Shown: positions 40,501-49,791 of the stretch, one piece after another
Layout of the letters: every line of letters begins with the position of its first letter
Position numbering within the stretch: position 1 is the stretch's first letter
DNA from: Leishmania infantum JPCM5
Lineage: Eukaryota; Euglenozoa; Kinetoplastea; Trypanosomatida; Trypanosomatidae
Direction: 5' to 3'
Assembly (NCBI RefSeq): GCF_000002875.2
Contig: NC_009407.2
Location: 602,001 to 666,000, forward strand
Length of the DNA: 64,000 bases
Made by a program: the position numbers and the translations under genes
Notes under the pieces: model-generated
Told to the model about the DNA's origin: nothing
Database searches by the model: none
The model's input: only the letters and a program-made list of their open reading frames with translations

Positions 40501-43500
40501 CCGTTGCGCCGGCATCGCTGCGGCCGCATCACCGGCTACTGCGACGCCCACCCGCCTCCTCACGCGTCATGATTTGGCGGAGGGGGACTGCGTCGCGTTC
40601 GTCCGTGTGCGCGAAGTCGCGCCTTCTTTGCGTCACGGCGAGGTCCTGGCCATGGCCCGTGTAGCGGCGTTGATGACGGAGACGACAGAGCTGCAGTGGC
40701 TGCTGCGCTTGAGCGAGACGCACTTCGCTGCGGAGGAGCAAGCGTTGGTGCGCCGTGGCTCATGGCTGCGCGCTCAACTACCAACCGCCGCCGCTGCCGC
40801 CGCTAGCACGGCGCCCTCGATGAGGGACTACCACAGCCACTTTGCTGGAACTGCACGCGACGTGCAGCTGGGGGAAGTGGTGCTCAGCAACGTGTACGAT
40901 AGCGTTCTCACCTCGGTGCTGGAGGGTTATGCACAGGCGGCTGCGCCGTCCGCACCCACGCAACAGCTTCCTGCGAGAGACGTCGCCGTGTCTGCGGCGC
41001 GTACTCTGGATATCGGGGAGATCGATTTAAAGGTGCGTGAGACAGATCCTGAAGAGGGCAGCGTGTCGTGGCAACTGGGGCGTCGTCGTCCTTCAGATGA
41101 CGCGGCTGCTGAGGTGCAAGTCTGGAGGGTTCACTGCTTCACTGATGTGGCAGTGTATCACAGCTTCGCAGGACCACCTGATGGCCGGCATCGGCCCCAC
41201 GCTGGACACCCCAGCTGCAGCTCGCCTCCTCTGCTGCGAGTTCTTTGTCGTTACGCGTATCATGTCGAGGCCCGGGTGCTGACTAGCGTCTGCCCAGATG
41301 TCTTCACGCCAGACGTGCGTAAGTCGGCCGTTGATTGCCGTCCTCTACCTTCCTCACGACGCGTCTTGTCGCATGGTGACCAACAACTGGAGAGCGGCGA
41401 GAGAAGGGTTGATGCCGCCACGGCGCACCACTCGTCGCGCACAGGCGCCTCATCATCTCGCGTGCTCTTCACTCAGCCTCAGCCTCTGCTGCCTTTGGGC
41501 GCCCCGCGTGCGCACTCGAGAGCAGCGGCGGCGTCGCTCACATCCCCACCGGCGCCCTCCTCCCCGCCCGTGGAGGTACCCGCGACGCTAGCCAAGGCGC
41601 CGTGGCTAGAGGCGAGTGAGGACGGGTGCGAGGACACGTTGCTGTTCCCCAGCAGCTCTGCTTCCACTGGCAGCAGTTGGGGAGGAGGCAGAGATGCGTC
41701 TAAACGGGGGGACGAGGCGGCGTCGGCTTGCGCTGCGCACGCCGCCCCACTGGGCGTCACGCATATGCCCGACAGGGCACCTCCACAGAGCTCCTCCGAG
41801 GCCTCCGCTGAGCTTCCCTCACCTTCAGCTGCGGTGCAAACATCACAAGAAGCCGCCGACGCGGCGCCGCCGCCTGCCGGTAAGCGCCTCTGGCGGGTCT
41901 CATTAATGCGAACGCCGCCGCCAGACTTCGCTGTCGGCCGTATGCGCGTCCTGCGCGGTGTGCAGGCGGCCCGTCACTTCGCTGCACACGCATTCGTGTC
42001 GGAGAAGCAAGCGTGGCTGCGCCAGCGTGGCGCCAGCTGCACAACTGATGGTAGCCACGGCCCCACAGCAGACGCTGCGGCGGTTGGTGCCATCGAGGAG
42101 TCGGACACTGCGCCGCAGCTGCGGTTTTCCAATGAGACGGCGGACCCTGACGGAGACGGGAACGAGGAGCAGCCGGTCGGTGCAACGGTGAGAGATGGCT
42201 CGAGGGCGAATGGGGCACGCAGCGGGGGTACTTTAGCGGCGGCAGGGGGGAGAAGAGCAACGGAGATTGTGGTGCTGTCGGCAGCCTCATCCTGCGCGCA
42301 CAGCAGCTCTGCAGCACCGATCGCATCGTTCGTGGTATCCTCTCTTACGCCCTCACGGTCGTCCTCGTCATCGGTGGACCCTGTGCGCGAGGTGACGGCT
42401 TCGCAGCGCGGCTTCCTCGACCTTCTGCAGGCAGGGAGGCACCTTGATGAGGGAGGTGCGCGCATGGTGTTGCTGCAGCATCGCGGCCAGCTGGGCTACA
42501 TGGTGGATGACATGCGACGCTGCTGTGCAGTGTCCGCCTCTGGAAGCGAGGGCCTGCTCCTCTCGCGAGGGGGCGGCGGTGGTAGCAGCGGCGACTTGCG
42601 GGTGTGCGCCTCTGCTGTCGCGTGGCCGTGGACCGCAGCGACGGAGGTAACGCCGAGTGATGGAGCGCTGCTACCGTGCCGGTATGAGGCGGTGGCGTCA
42701 TTCCCCGCCCCTTCGGCTGGCATTGCCGGGGCCTCGCGGGGCGCGAGGGTGGCGCCGACTGCCGCACGCGGGACTCCCACACGCCGTGGCGCCAAGCAGA
42801 GCCTCCTTCTCTCGGTGGTGAGCAGGCGAAAGTCTACCAGCCACGTCCCCGGTCTTTCTCTCTCCGCCACACAGCAGCCGCAGCACCACCTGCAGTGCAC
42901 CCTGCGCGTGCTCTACATTGAGGTGCTGCTTCACCGCCTGCCGGGAGAAGCGCCTGCGTCGACGAATGAGGTGCTCGCAGTGGGACTGGGACAGGCCACC
43001 ACAGCCACCAACAGCGCCATCGCCGTTCGCGTGTTCTGCGTGGCCGCTCCACTACGCTCCGCAGCTGCGCGCGCAGCGACGCACCCGTCCGCTGCTGGGC
43101 GTGCGCCGCCCCTTGTGGGACTGACTGAGGCGGTGCAGGTGGTGACGATGCCGGACGAGGCAGCGCTCCTCGCGCGCGTGCGTGGCGAGATCCTCGCGTA
43201 CGACCCCGACATCTTGATTTCGTGGGATGGCTTCAAGTACGGGCTTGGGTACTTGGCACTGCGTTACCGGGCGGTGTTTCAGCGCAACCTGGCCTCTGAC
43301 TTGTCACGCGTGCTGCAGCATCACGGATATCAGCGGACCAACGCAAATTGCGGGTCGCACTTTGCAGCCGCCGCGTCAGCGTCGGGTGGGGATGCTGGCG
43401 CCGACGGCGGCGCGGCTGAGCGCGCGTGCTCCTCAATGGCAGAGGAAGGGCCGACAGAGGGCGGGCGCGGGGGCGCAGATGCTGGCGAGCTCGCCGCAGC

Positions 43501-46500
43501 AAGGTATCGCGCGCGGTCACCCGCCTCTCATGCAGCCGCTTCCTTCACGGTTCGTCACGGCAGCAGCGGCGGTGGCGGCGAGTCTGTGCCTTCTCAAGAA
43601 TCCGTTCGGAGTGCCACCGCCATGGCTGCGCGCTCTTCGGTATTGTCTAGCGCTGCTTCTTCTGCATCCTGGGCCGCCCCGCTGAGGGACTTGGATGAAG
43701 ACGACGATGACGTAGATGGCGGCGGCACAGATGATGCGGGCGCCAAGGGTGGCGTGCGTGGCTGCAGAGGCGGTGCCTTAGCTGGGCAGACCGTTGAGTA
43801 CAGAGAGGGGCGCACAATGCACTGGGCTCCCCCGGCATTGCGGCGGAATGGGCAGCCGCCGCTACTGGCGCGGCCGCGTGCAGCCCTCGACCTCCGCGCC
43901 GCGGCGTCCGCGCCAGCGGCGGCGGCGGCTGACCAGTACGCGAAGCGGTTTGGCACCGACATACACGTGGTAGGGCGCATCTGCACGAGCCTCGGCAAAG
44001 ACCTGCGTAAGGAAATAAAGATGCCCAGCTACTCCCTGACGATGGTGCATGTTAAGCTGCTGGGGCAACCACTACCTTACTTCACGGACAGCTATCTTTC
44101 CGAGCTCTTCCTGACGCCGCAGTGCGCCGATGCACCCGGCGGAGGCGAGCGGCACACGGCTCTGCGCTACCTTGCCTCACGCGTCGCCGCGCCGCACCGA
44201 ATCGCGTGCAAGCTGCGCTGGTTCACGAGGCTGCTGGAGTTCTCGCGGATGTACGGCATCCTAACCAAGGAGGTCATCACGCGCGGCAGCCAGTTCCGCG
44301 TGGAGGCGACCCTTCTCCGCTTTGCCCATCCTCTCGGGTACGCGATGCTGTCACCATCGCTGAGCCAGGTGCATCGCCAACCCCGCATCGAGTGCATCCC
44401 GCTGGTGATGCAGCCCAAGTCGGACCTGTACCGCCATGACCCCGTGGTGGTGCTAGACTTCCGTAGCTTGTACCCGAGCCTCATCATCGCCTACAACCTC
44501 TGCTACTCCACGTGCCTTGGCTTAGTGCAGCCACACTCGCACGGACGACTTGGGGTGCTGCCGCGGTTCAGGCAAAGCAACGCCGCGCTGGCGGAGCTGC
44601 TACCCGACGACGGCGCCCAGCACGACGGCGTCGTCTTCAGCCCCAACGGCGCCATGTTCGTTTCTCCCAGCACACGAGTCGGCTTGCTGCCGCAGATGGT
44701 GCAGGCCGTGCTGGACACGCGGTTCGAGGTGCAAGCGGCGCTGAAGCATATTGCCGTGCCATCAGAGGACATCACGATGCAGCAGCGCCTGCAGGAGCAG
44801 CAGCTGGCTCTCAAGTTGCTGGCAAACGTGACGTACGGGTACACAGCAGCGTCGTACACGGGCCGCATGCCGTGCGTCGACCTGGCCGAGGCGATCGTGT
44901 CCCTGGGCCGGCAGACGCTTGAGCGCGCCATTGAACTCATACACAGCACTCCGGCGTGGCGGGCCGAGGTAGTCTACGGCGATACGGACAGCTTGTTCGT
45001 GCGGCTTGCGGGCCGCACCAAGGCGGATGCCTTTCGCATTGGCCAGGAGATGGCCGACGCGGTCACACGGTCGAACCCGGCGCCGATACGACTGCAGTTT
45101 GAGAAGGTGCTGCTGCCGTGCTTACTGCTCGTGAAGAAGCGGTACGCCGGGTACATGTGGACCTCACCGACGCAGGAGGCTCCAACGTTCTTGGCGAAAG
45201 GGATTGAGGTGGTGCGACGCGACCAGTGCCCCGCCACCGTGCAGCTCACAGACCGACTCCTGCGGATGCTTTTGGACGGCGCCAGTGCGACAGCGCTGCG
45301 ACAGTCGTACTACGCGGCGGTGGAGCGGCTCCAGTCTGGGGCCGCAAACCCGCTCCAGTGCATCTTCCGCCGTGCGGTGAAGTTGGGTCGGTACAAGGAC
45401 GCAGGTGACACGCACCTGCCGCTGGCAGCCCGCCTGGCCTTCCAGCAGATGGAGAAGGACGTCACACAGACGCCGTTCTGGGGAGAGCGACTGCCGTACG
45501 TGGTGGTGCAATCCACCACTGCAGTTAACAAGCTCACAGACAAGGTGCTTCACCCGGAGCGCCTCCTCCAGGCACACGACACCCGCAGCGTGGACGCGGC
45601 CTACTACATCGTGCGCCACGTAAACAGAACGCTTGATCGCATGTTCTGCCTTGTCGGCATCCGCTTTGCGCGGTGGTATCAAGAAATGCCTCGGCGGCGC
45701 ACGGCGCACGCGGCGCTGCTAAACTTGCCGACCTTCATGGCAGCACAGCAGCGGCTGCAGCGGCTGCAGGGCGTGGTGCCACCTGACGCGCGCGGTGCTG
45801 CCCCCCTTCCATTCTCCTTCGATACCGCGAGCGCCCCTCTAAGTCCGCGAAGCCGGCAGATGCGCTTGGGGCAGCTGGCATCATTGATGGAAGGGCTACG
45901 CCACCACCACAGCAGCTCAGGCGTGTTGTCTGCTCTTAGAGGCGGCGCTGCTTCCGCCGCGGCGACAACGGCGGCAACAGCGGAGGAGATCAGCGACGAT
46001 GAGGATCCGAGTGACGAAGCGGCGCAGCTAACAGAGGTGGCAGACCTCACCCGCCCCTCGACACAAGAGGTGATCGACGTAGACCAGTTGGCGACGCAAC
46101 GCAGCAATCGTCCGTCTTCATCTTTGACGGGCGCAGCGCCGCCACAGCTCGACCGCTTTCTGAAGCCTGGTCGGGCTGCATCTCGCTCTGGGAGACGGAA
46201 GCGGTGGCGCACCGTGACCCTGGAAAGCTTCTACCCGCGCACACTCTGTGTGGTCTGCGAAGAGGAGGCCGTCAGCCTGAACGACATCTCTCGACAGCAG
46301 GCCGTGCTGATGCATGTCGGAGGGGTGGGATGCGGCGCAGCAGTGAGCGGCGGGCGTTGCTCTACAGTCGCCTACCCTCCCGCCTCCACAGCACCAGCGG
46401 CACCGCTTCCTCTTCCCCATCGCCTTCCGCCCATCTGCACGCGATGCTGGAGCGATCCGCTGTCGCTGCACCTCCACGTACAGCAGCAGTGCCGCTCTAT

Positions 46501-46855
46501 GCACCGGCAGATGAACGCGCTGCAGGGGCTCTGTGCGCGCTGCATCAGCGGCGGCGGCGATGCCGGCGATGCCGCGGCGGACGAGTACAGGCTGGCCGTA
46601 GCAGACATGGAAGACATGGACGCCTTCTGCATGTCGTCTACGTTGACGCGGCGCCGCAACTGTCCAGGGCACGGCTACGATGGCGTAGATGGTAGTACGC
46701 CACGCCACGTGCTGGCCGCGGTGGAGCTGTCCGCCGAGGGTGTGCCGCGCGGGTGCGTGTCGGTCGACTGCGCCGTTGGATTTGAGAAGAAGTGGGTGAC
46801 GGCACAGCGGACGCAGTGGCATGCTTTGCAGGCGTTTCTGAACAAGGTTTTGTGA
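37598..46855 (+). CDS. REV3: DNA polymerase zeta catalytic subunit (REV3-type), 3085 aa
   Basis: This is a B-family translesion polymerase, expected to extend from mismatched or lesion-containing primer ends in the nucleus with a REV7 partner. The N-terminal block carries the REV3-typical CLHVHGVYPSLLLP near residue 208. The catalytic blocks are DFRSLYPSLIIAYN (D2287), KLLANVTYGYTAASYTGRMP (from K2406, a REV3-like version of motif B) and VVYGDTDSLF (D2462, D2464), all intact. Near the C-terminus, CVVC and CTRCWSDPL fit the zinc-binding CysA module. LCARC, a CPGH cysteine and the terminal CVSVDCAVGF fit the iron-sulphur CysB module that recruits accessory subunits. The exonuclease motifs are degenerate (Y1773 where D-x-E is expected), as in other REV3 proteins. 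Large Ala/Ser/Gly-rich inserts make it about twice the yeast length and close to the human length. TGA is at 46853-46855. Confidence 0.95.
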   Translation: MYMQVVSIEHSLERPHAALGDAALSPIFRRVSARCPVLHLFGYVHIPLDLTPTTSGTSAPVASTEPRDASSSAPENELDGDAEITAAATPHSFSRGSSGGGILLLSRATPLVGRLSGTSAPLQQEDASPSPKRATYALDADGHGNKAAAAGAVARHCDAPSSSFLPPCSTLCAATSAAGGDGDPLILTDGNLGSSAAWRGRYTQRRACLHVHGVYPSLLLPQYDRSVSADQLAAQLEAVALRVLARQGTLVPTQQLVHNVRIAHRFNVYGYRPHAYAFYEVELIDPDLLPRVVDVLQNSTEVGGRQWQLYDAHYRYHTQFMVRWRVSGIAPFLLPAGRCHVRLPTVAELSENSPALSASLEAVGRLQAPQHSRGNDSDAAKRELKDKDEEEHRQAAASSAQQSQLLFRQRWRPDELGRAITAEVELDVAGADLLDHSSAVEEGEAKGAAVAAQGRRRTVTAGDNLNYTRRIIRHYFSEHGVSDTLRVADTIAMERHQQECAHVAAAGLKGQQGRYGHVMQIQRGDPTVRWLRHRMLEYLKERAEANAAVAAALAAPSAVRKTEDGSEVSTAMFLASTGAAAASVLPLSSAASLVESAVKLQDQRAIRQQLLAEYRRPGGATLRASRHGHRRGATDAMSTRVYADGHIAVPSSFAHVADQESAIAGGEALYVGFSSESLKLSVPQGQTQPQPQPQQPAAAPENAAGKPIPSSSAYQSFFDELSATAYADVVAAPTQDLFTALAQPSAPSLPFHGDEPTTSVAAAVITAPRRSSMSSKEASGADCRDMQPMLETTREPASNADVTLTCAASDSIIAAAPSRAGSSWSSALSSSSTASLSSGRTSPDHGNSCMEGREGVDPSFLGSSAAQSRERAQGEPCLAALDAAALVRETPTQRPTRPSVGRSPKISEGQDNDFAFDALDRIDGEAIRPSVGASQKDGSLPRLGRDTSSAALDELVGAENDHTPEGGRRCAGIAAAASPATATPTRLLTRHDLAEGDCVAFVRVREVAPSLRHGEVLAMARVAALMTETTELQWLLRLSETHFAAEEQALVRRGSWLRAQLPTAAAAAASTAPSMRDYHSHFAGTARDVQLGEVVLSNVYDSVLTSVLEGYAQAAAPSAPTQQLPARDVAVSAARTLDIGEIDLKVRETDPEEGSVSWQLGRRRPSDDAAAEVQVWRVHCFTDVAVYHSFAGPPDGRHRPHAGHPSCSSPPLLRVLCRYAYHVEARVLTSVCPDVFTPDVRKSAVDCRPLPSSRRVLSHGDQQLESGERRVDAATAHHSSRTGASSSRVLFTQPQPLLPLGAPRAHSRAAAASLTSPPAPSSPPVEVPATLAKAPWLEASEDGCEDTLLFPSSSASTGSSWGGGRDASKRGDEAASACAAHAAPLGVTHMPDRAPPQSSSEASAELPSPSAAVQTSQEAADAAPPPAGKRLWRVSLMRTPPPDFAVGRMRVLRGVQAARHFAAHAFVSEKQAWLRQRGASCTTDGSHGPTADAAAVGAIEESDTAPQLRFSNETADPDGDGNEEQPVGATVRDGSRANGARSGGTLAAAGGRRATEIVVLSAASSCAHSSSAAPIASFVVSSLTPSRSSSSSVDPVREVTASQRGFLDLLQAGRHLDEGGARMVLLQHRGQLGYMVDDMRRCCAVSASGSEGLLLSRGGGGGSSGDLRVCASAVAWPWTAATEVTPSDGALLPCRYEAVASFPAPSAGIAGASRGARVAPTAARGTPTRRGAKQSLLLSVVSRRKSTSHVPGLSLSATQQPQHHLQCTLRVLYIEVLLHRLPGEAPASTNEVLAVGLGQATTATNSAIAVRVFCVAAPLRSAAARAATHPSAAGRAPPLVGLTEAVQVVTMPDEAALLARVRGEILAYDPDILISWDGFKYGLGYLALRYRAVFQRNLASDLSRVLQHHGYQRTNANCGSHFAAAASASGGDAGADGGAAERACSSMAEEGPTEGGRGGADAGELAAARYRARSPASHAAASFTVRHGSSGGGGESVPSQESVRSATAMAARSSVLSSAASSASWAAPLRDLDEDDDDVDGGGTDDAGAKGGVRGCRGGALAGQTVEYREGRTMHWAPPALRRNGQPPLLARPRAALDLRAAASAPAAAAADQYAKRFGTDIHVVGRICTSLGKDLRKEIKMPSYSLTMVHVKLLGQPLPYFTDSYLSELFLTPQCADAPGGGERHTALRYLASRVAAPHRIACKLRWFTRLLEFSRMYGILTKEVITRGSQFRVEATLLRFAHPLGYAMLSPSLSQVHRQPRIECIPLVMQPKSDLYRHDPVVVLDFRSLYPSLIIAYNLCYSTCLGLVQPHSHGRLGVLPRFRQSNAALAELLPDDGAQHDGVVFSPNGAMFVSPSTRVGLLPQMVQAVLDTRFEVQAALKHIAVPSEDITMQQRLQEQQLALKLLANVTYGYTAASYTGRMPCVDLAEAIVSLGRQTLERAIELIHSTPAWRAEVVYGDTDSLFVRLAGRTKADAFRIGQEMADAVTRSNPAPIRLQFEKVLLPCLLLVKKRYAGYMWTSPTQEAPTFLAKGIEVVRRDQCPATVQLTDRLLRMLLDGASATALRQSYYAAVERLQSGAANPLQCIFRRAVKLGRYKDAGDTHLPLAARLAFQQMEKDVTQTPFWGERLPYVVVQSTTAVNKLTDKVLHPERLLQAHDTRSVDAAYYIVRHVNRTLDRMFCLVGIRFARWYQEMPRRRTAHAALLNLPTFMAAQQRLQRLQGVVPPDARGAAPLPFSFDTASAPLSPRSRQMRLGQLASLMEGLRHHHSSSGVLSALRGGAASAAATTAATAEEISDDEDPSDEAAQLTEVADLTRPSTQEVIDVDQLATQRSNRPSSSLTGAAPPQLDRFLKPGRAASRSGRRKRWRTVTLESFYPRTLCVVCEEEAVSLNDISRQQAVLMHVGGVGCGAAVSGGRCSTVAYPPASTAPAAPLPLPHRLPPICTRCWSDPLSLHLHVQQQCRSMHRQMNALQGLCARCISGGGDAGDAAADEYRLAVADMEDMDAFCMSSTLTRRRNCPGHGYDGVDGSTPRHVLAAVELSAEGVPRGCVSVDCAVGFEKKWVTAQRTQWHALQAFLNKVL

Positions 46856-47454
46856 GTGAGGGCGTTGTGGCTGCGAACGGTGAGCCGCTTCCGCTGGAGC
46901 CAGTCTGTGCGCGGATAGGACGATGGCTGACGACGTTGCCTCCGCCTTGCATTCTCAACACGCACAGAAAACTGTGGAACGCGCAGAGAGAGAGAGAGGC
47001 AGGCGGCGGATGCCGCACAGATGGAGCGGCCTTGGCGCGCTTCTTGTGGTGGTTCTCCTGCGGAGCTTCTCTGTTGTATCTATGTGGCCCACGGGTGCAT
47101 GCCGCTGCGGTGTTTCAGACGCCTCTGGAGGAGCGAGAGTGTCTTGGAGCGGGTGTACGCGGGCGATCCCGACCCGCTTCACCGCCACCTCCCTTTCGCC
47201 CGGACCACCGCTCATGCACCTGCGCGCATGTCGGGTTTATCCTTTTCGCCCTTTCGTTCATGTCGTTGCCTCCGTCGCTTCCCTCCCTCCCTCCCCGTTG
47301 CCCTCGGCTCTGCATCGCTCACCTACGCCCCCGCATTGCCGCCACGCCACTGGGCTCGTATGAATCGCCCGCCCCGCCCTTCGCTTATTTCTACACACGC
47401 GCACGCACACAGCATCATTCTATCTGCGTCGCTACACCGCGAAAAGCCGACGAC
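46856..47454. other. Short spacer between REV3 and the 47455 gene
   Basis: This 0.6 kb holds the REV3 3' UTR and the next leader. The frame of the downstream protein stays open through it and into the REV3 3' end from an ATG at 46792, but that part encodes spacer-like sequence and precedes the likely splice acceptor. Confidence 0.65.
47255..47412 (+). promoter_or_regulatory. Candidate trans-splice acceptor for the 47455 gene
   Basis: Pyrimidine-rich sequence (about 47262-47305, then a weaker TTCGCTTATTTCTAC near 47380) precedes AG at 47411-47412 (GCACACAG). The acceptor is 43 nt upstream of the ATG at 47455. Confidence 0.45.
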
Positions 47455-49791
47455 ATGCTCCAGTCACGCACACCCGGCAGGTGGTGTGTTGCACGCCGGC
47501 ATGCATGCTTCAATGCGGCCATCGTCTGCAGCTCGCTCTTGGAGTCGTCGACCCTGTCCACCTCAGCGACGCGTCTTCCAGGCCGGGCTTCAGCATTGCT
47601 ATCCGTCGTTGGACCACGTGGCAGCAGCACTAGTCGCCACAGCGCGACCCATACTTTCACGCTGCGTGAGTCGGTGCGACGCTGCCACACCAAAGCCGCC
47701 GTCACCACCACGACGACCACCAGCAGCATCGCCCCCCTCGACTCGGCGTCATTTCTATCCACGCTCTTGGAGCCTGACAAGACGGTTTCGCTCGAGGACA
47801 CGATGCGCACCTACGCAACCATGGACGTGGTGGAGCGGTGCGACGTGTACGATCCAAGTGTGCCGAACGTCGCGTCATCGCCGCGACCCACGACGGGGGA
47901 CGGTGCGGCGCAGGCGCAGCTGGACGACGAGTCCGCCGATGGCGCCACAACGGCACCCGCGTACCTGCTACGTGCCGCACACGCTCAGGGGCGACTCTGG
48001 TCGCACTTTGCGGGCGCCCAAGAGACGGCGGCGCAGAGGGGCCTGAGCGAGGGCGTCGCCGAGCCGCCCGCGTGGTTTGTGCAGCTCTGCAGGGATTTGT
48101 ACTTCCGCACCGACAGCGGAGCGGCGGACAAGCGAGTCGCCGACGACTTTGACGTTGTCGCGCAGGCAAGCGATCCGCTGGCCGACCAGGCGGCAGCTGC
48201 AGCGGCGAGGAGTGCGGGGAGCGGCCGCGGAGCGGCGGCGCCGCCATCGCTGCCTGCCGGCAGCTCGCCTGCCTGCACGCAGGCTCAGCGTGCTGACGAC
48301 TCGGTGGAGGTGGATCCGTACGTTTGGCTGCCCTTTGACCTTCTTGATGTGAAGGACTACAACGTGGGGCCGTACGAGTTTCCGCCCGCCGCGACGTACA
48401 CGGTGGAGCAGCAAGTGAAGCTGTGCCTTGGGCAGCGGCACAGGGAGTACGTGCACTTCTGCAACACCTACTGCTTCCCTGAGCGCTGGCAGATGCCGAC
48501 CTCGATGGGCACGCAGCCTGCGCGACTGCTGGTCGACCCGTCGTGCCCCACGCCTGTGGTTTTTCTACAGCTCTCCCCAGACTTTCCGCCTGCGATGTGG
48601 CTGCCCATGAAGCCCTCGGTGACTGCCATCCGCGGTGTCCTCAGCAGCTTCGCGGCCCAGGCTTTCCTGCACCGCGAAGAGCAGCACGCAGTGTTCGCCC
48701 ACCGGTACGAGACGGCGAAACGGGTCATGGAGCTGCAGCAGCTGCCCACCACGCAGGAGGGCGATGTGCTGCGCTTCATGGCGTACGAGGCACGCAACAC
48801 CCCGTACCTCGATGCCCCGCTGCGCGAGTACCCGAACCAGCAGGAGTTCTTTCTCGGTGAGTACGACGACCCGGAGCGGTTGCTCGAGCACTTCGACCTC
48901 TGCCCTTTCGTCTTCGCCATCTCTCATCTCCGGACAGTGACGGACCTGCACGCAGAGCATATGACGCCGACGATCGAGGGCGCCGGCGTAGCGCCGTCCC
49001 TCTTCCGCTGCATCTTCTCGAAGGCCCTGATCCAGATTTCCGTGCACCTCTCGGCAGAGGTGAAGCTGCCACCGCAGGACCCAGAGGCGTTCCACTTTAT
49101 GTGGAAGGACTCCCAGGTGGTGCCCAAGATGAAGATCCCCGTCTTCGCGCGCGTGTCGTGGCCGGACAACCACAACCTCTGCGGCGGTGGCCTTCTGGCG
49201 CGCCGCTTCAACAAGCTCTTCAGCACCGAGTTCGCCTCTGATACGCCGGTGGATGCTATCCTCAGCGTTTACTACGTGATGCAGTGGGCGCAGCGGGCGC
49301 AGGACCTGCTGGGTGTGCGCGGCATGCGGCAGCGTGTGGCGGAGCTGGAGGCAGCGGCTCACCTTCCCGAGCCGGCGAAGCTGTACCCCGGAACCCGCGA
49401 GATCCCTAACCCGGAATACACGGCTCAGGAGCGGCTGGGGATGCACATCCAGTACCTGAGCCACCTGGGCGATCCGCAGGTGCTGGAGACCATCCAGGCG
49501 CTGCTGCCGACGGCGCCCGCGCCGGTGCGGATGGGCTGCGCCAAGGCGGCACTGATTGCCGGAGACCGGGAACTCTTTCGGCGCATCGTCTCCAGCGAGC
49601 CGCCAGGTCGTATGCAGCACTACATGACGAAACTTGTTGTGAAGCGTAAGACGCGTGACCTTGTCGACCCAGAGCCACGCCTGCTGGAGGATCAGTATGA
49701 GTTTGCCGCCCCGTTGTGGACGAAGCGGGGGACGCGCATTGACCGCAACACGCTGGAGGGTGCAGTGGATGCAGCTCGGCTGCTGCGGTAG
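47455..49791 (+). CDS. Conserved-looking hypothetical protein, probably mitochondrial, 778 aa
   Basis: The start at 47455 is the first in-frame ATG after a likely splice acceptor. It opens an Arg/Ser/Ala-rich N-terminus (MLQSRTPGRWCVARRHACF) with no acidic residue in the first 30 or so positions, as in mitochondrial presequences. From about residue 280 onward the chain is dense and ordered, with few low-complexity breaks, and includes segments such as VWLPFDLLDVKDYNVGPYEF and MKIPVFARVSWPDNHNLCGG. The C-terminal 150 residues are helical in character, including a short stretch reminiscent of tandem helical repeats (DPQVLETIQALLPTAPAPVR). I see no nucleotide-binding, metal-binding or membrane motif and do not recognise the family. 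A structural subunit of a mitochondrial assembly would fit this profile, but that is inference from targeting and composition only. Confidence 0.8.
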   Translation: MLQSRTPGRWCVARRHACFNAAIVCSSLLESSTLSTSATRLPGRASALLSVVGPRGSSTSRHSATHTFTLRESVRRCHTKAAVTTTTTTSSIAPLDSASFLSTLLEPDKTVSLEDTMRTYATMDVVERCDVYDPSVPNVASSPRPTTGDGAAQAQLDDESADGATTAPAYLLRAAHAQGRLWSHFAGAQETAAQRGLSEGVAEPPAWFVQLCRDLYFRTDSGAADKRVADDFDVVAQASDPLADQAAAAAARSAGSGRGAAAPPSLPAGSSPACTQAQRADDSVEVDPYVWLPFDLLDVKDYNVGPYEFPPAATYTVEQQVKLCLGQRHREYVHFCNTYCFPERWQMPTSMGTQPARLLVDPSCPTPVVFLQLSPDFPPAMWLPMKPSVTAIRGVLSSFAAQAFLHREEQHAVFAHRYETAKRVMELQQLPTTQEGDVLRFMAYEARNTPYLDAPLREYPNQQEFFLGEYDDPERLLEHFDLCPFVFAISHLRTVTDLHAEHMTPTIEGAGVAPSLFRCIFSKALIQISVHLSAEVKLPPQDPEAFHFMWKDSQVVPKMKIPVFARVSWPDNHNLCGGGLLARRFNKLFSTEFASDTPVDAILSVYYVMQWAQRAQDLLGVRGMRQRVAELEAAAHLPEPAKLYPGTREIPNPEYTAQERLGMHIQYLSHLGDPQVLETIQALLPTAPAPVRMGCAKAALIAGDRELFRRIVSSEPPGRMQHYMTKLVVKRKTRDLVDPEPRLLEDQYEFAAPLWTKRGTRIDRNTLEGAVDAARLLR

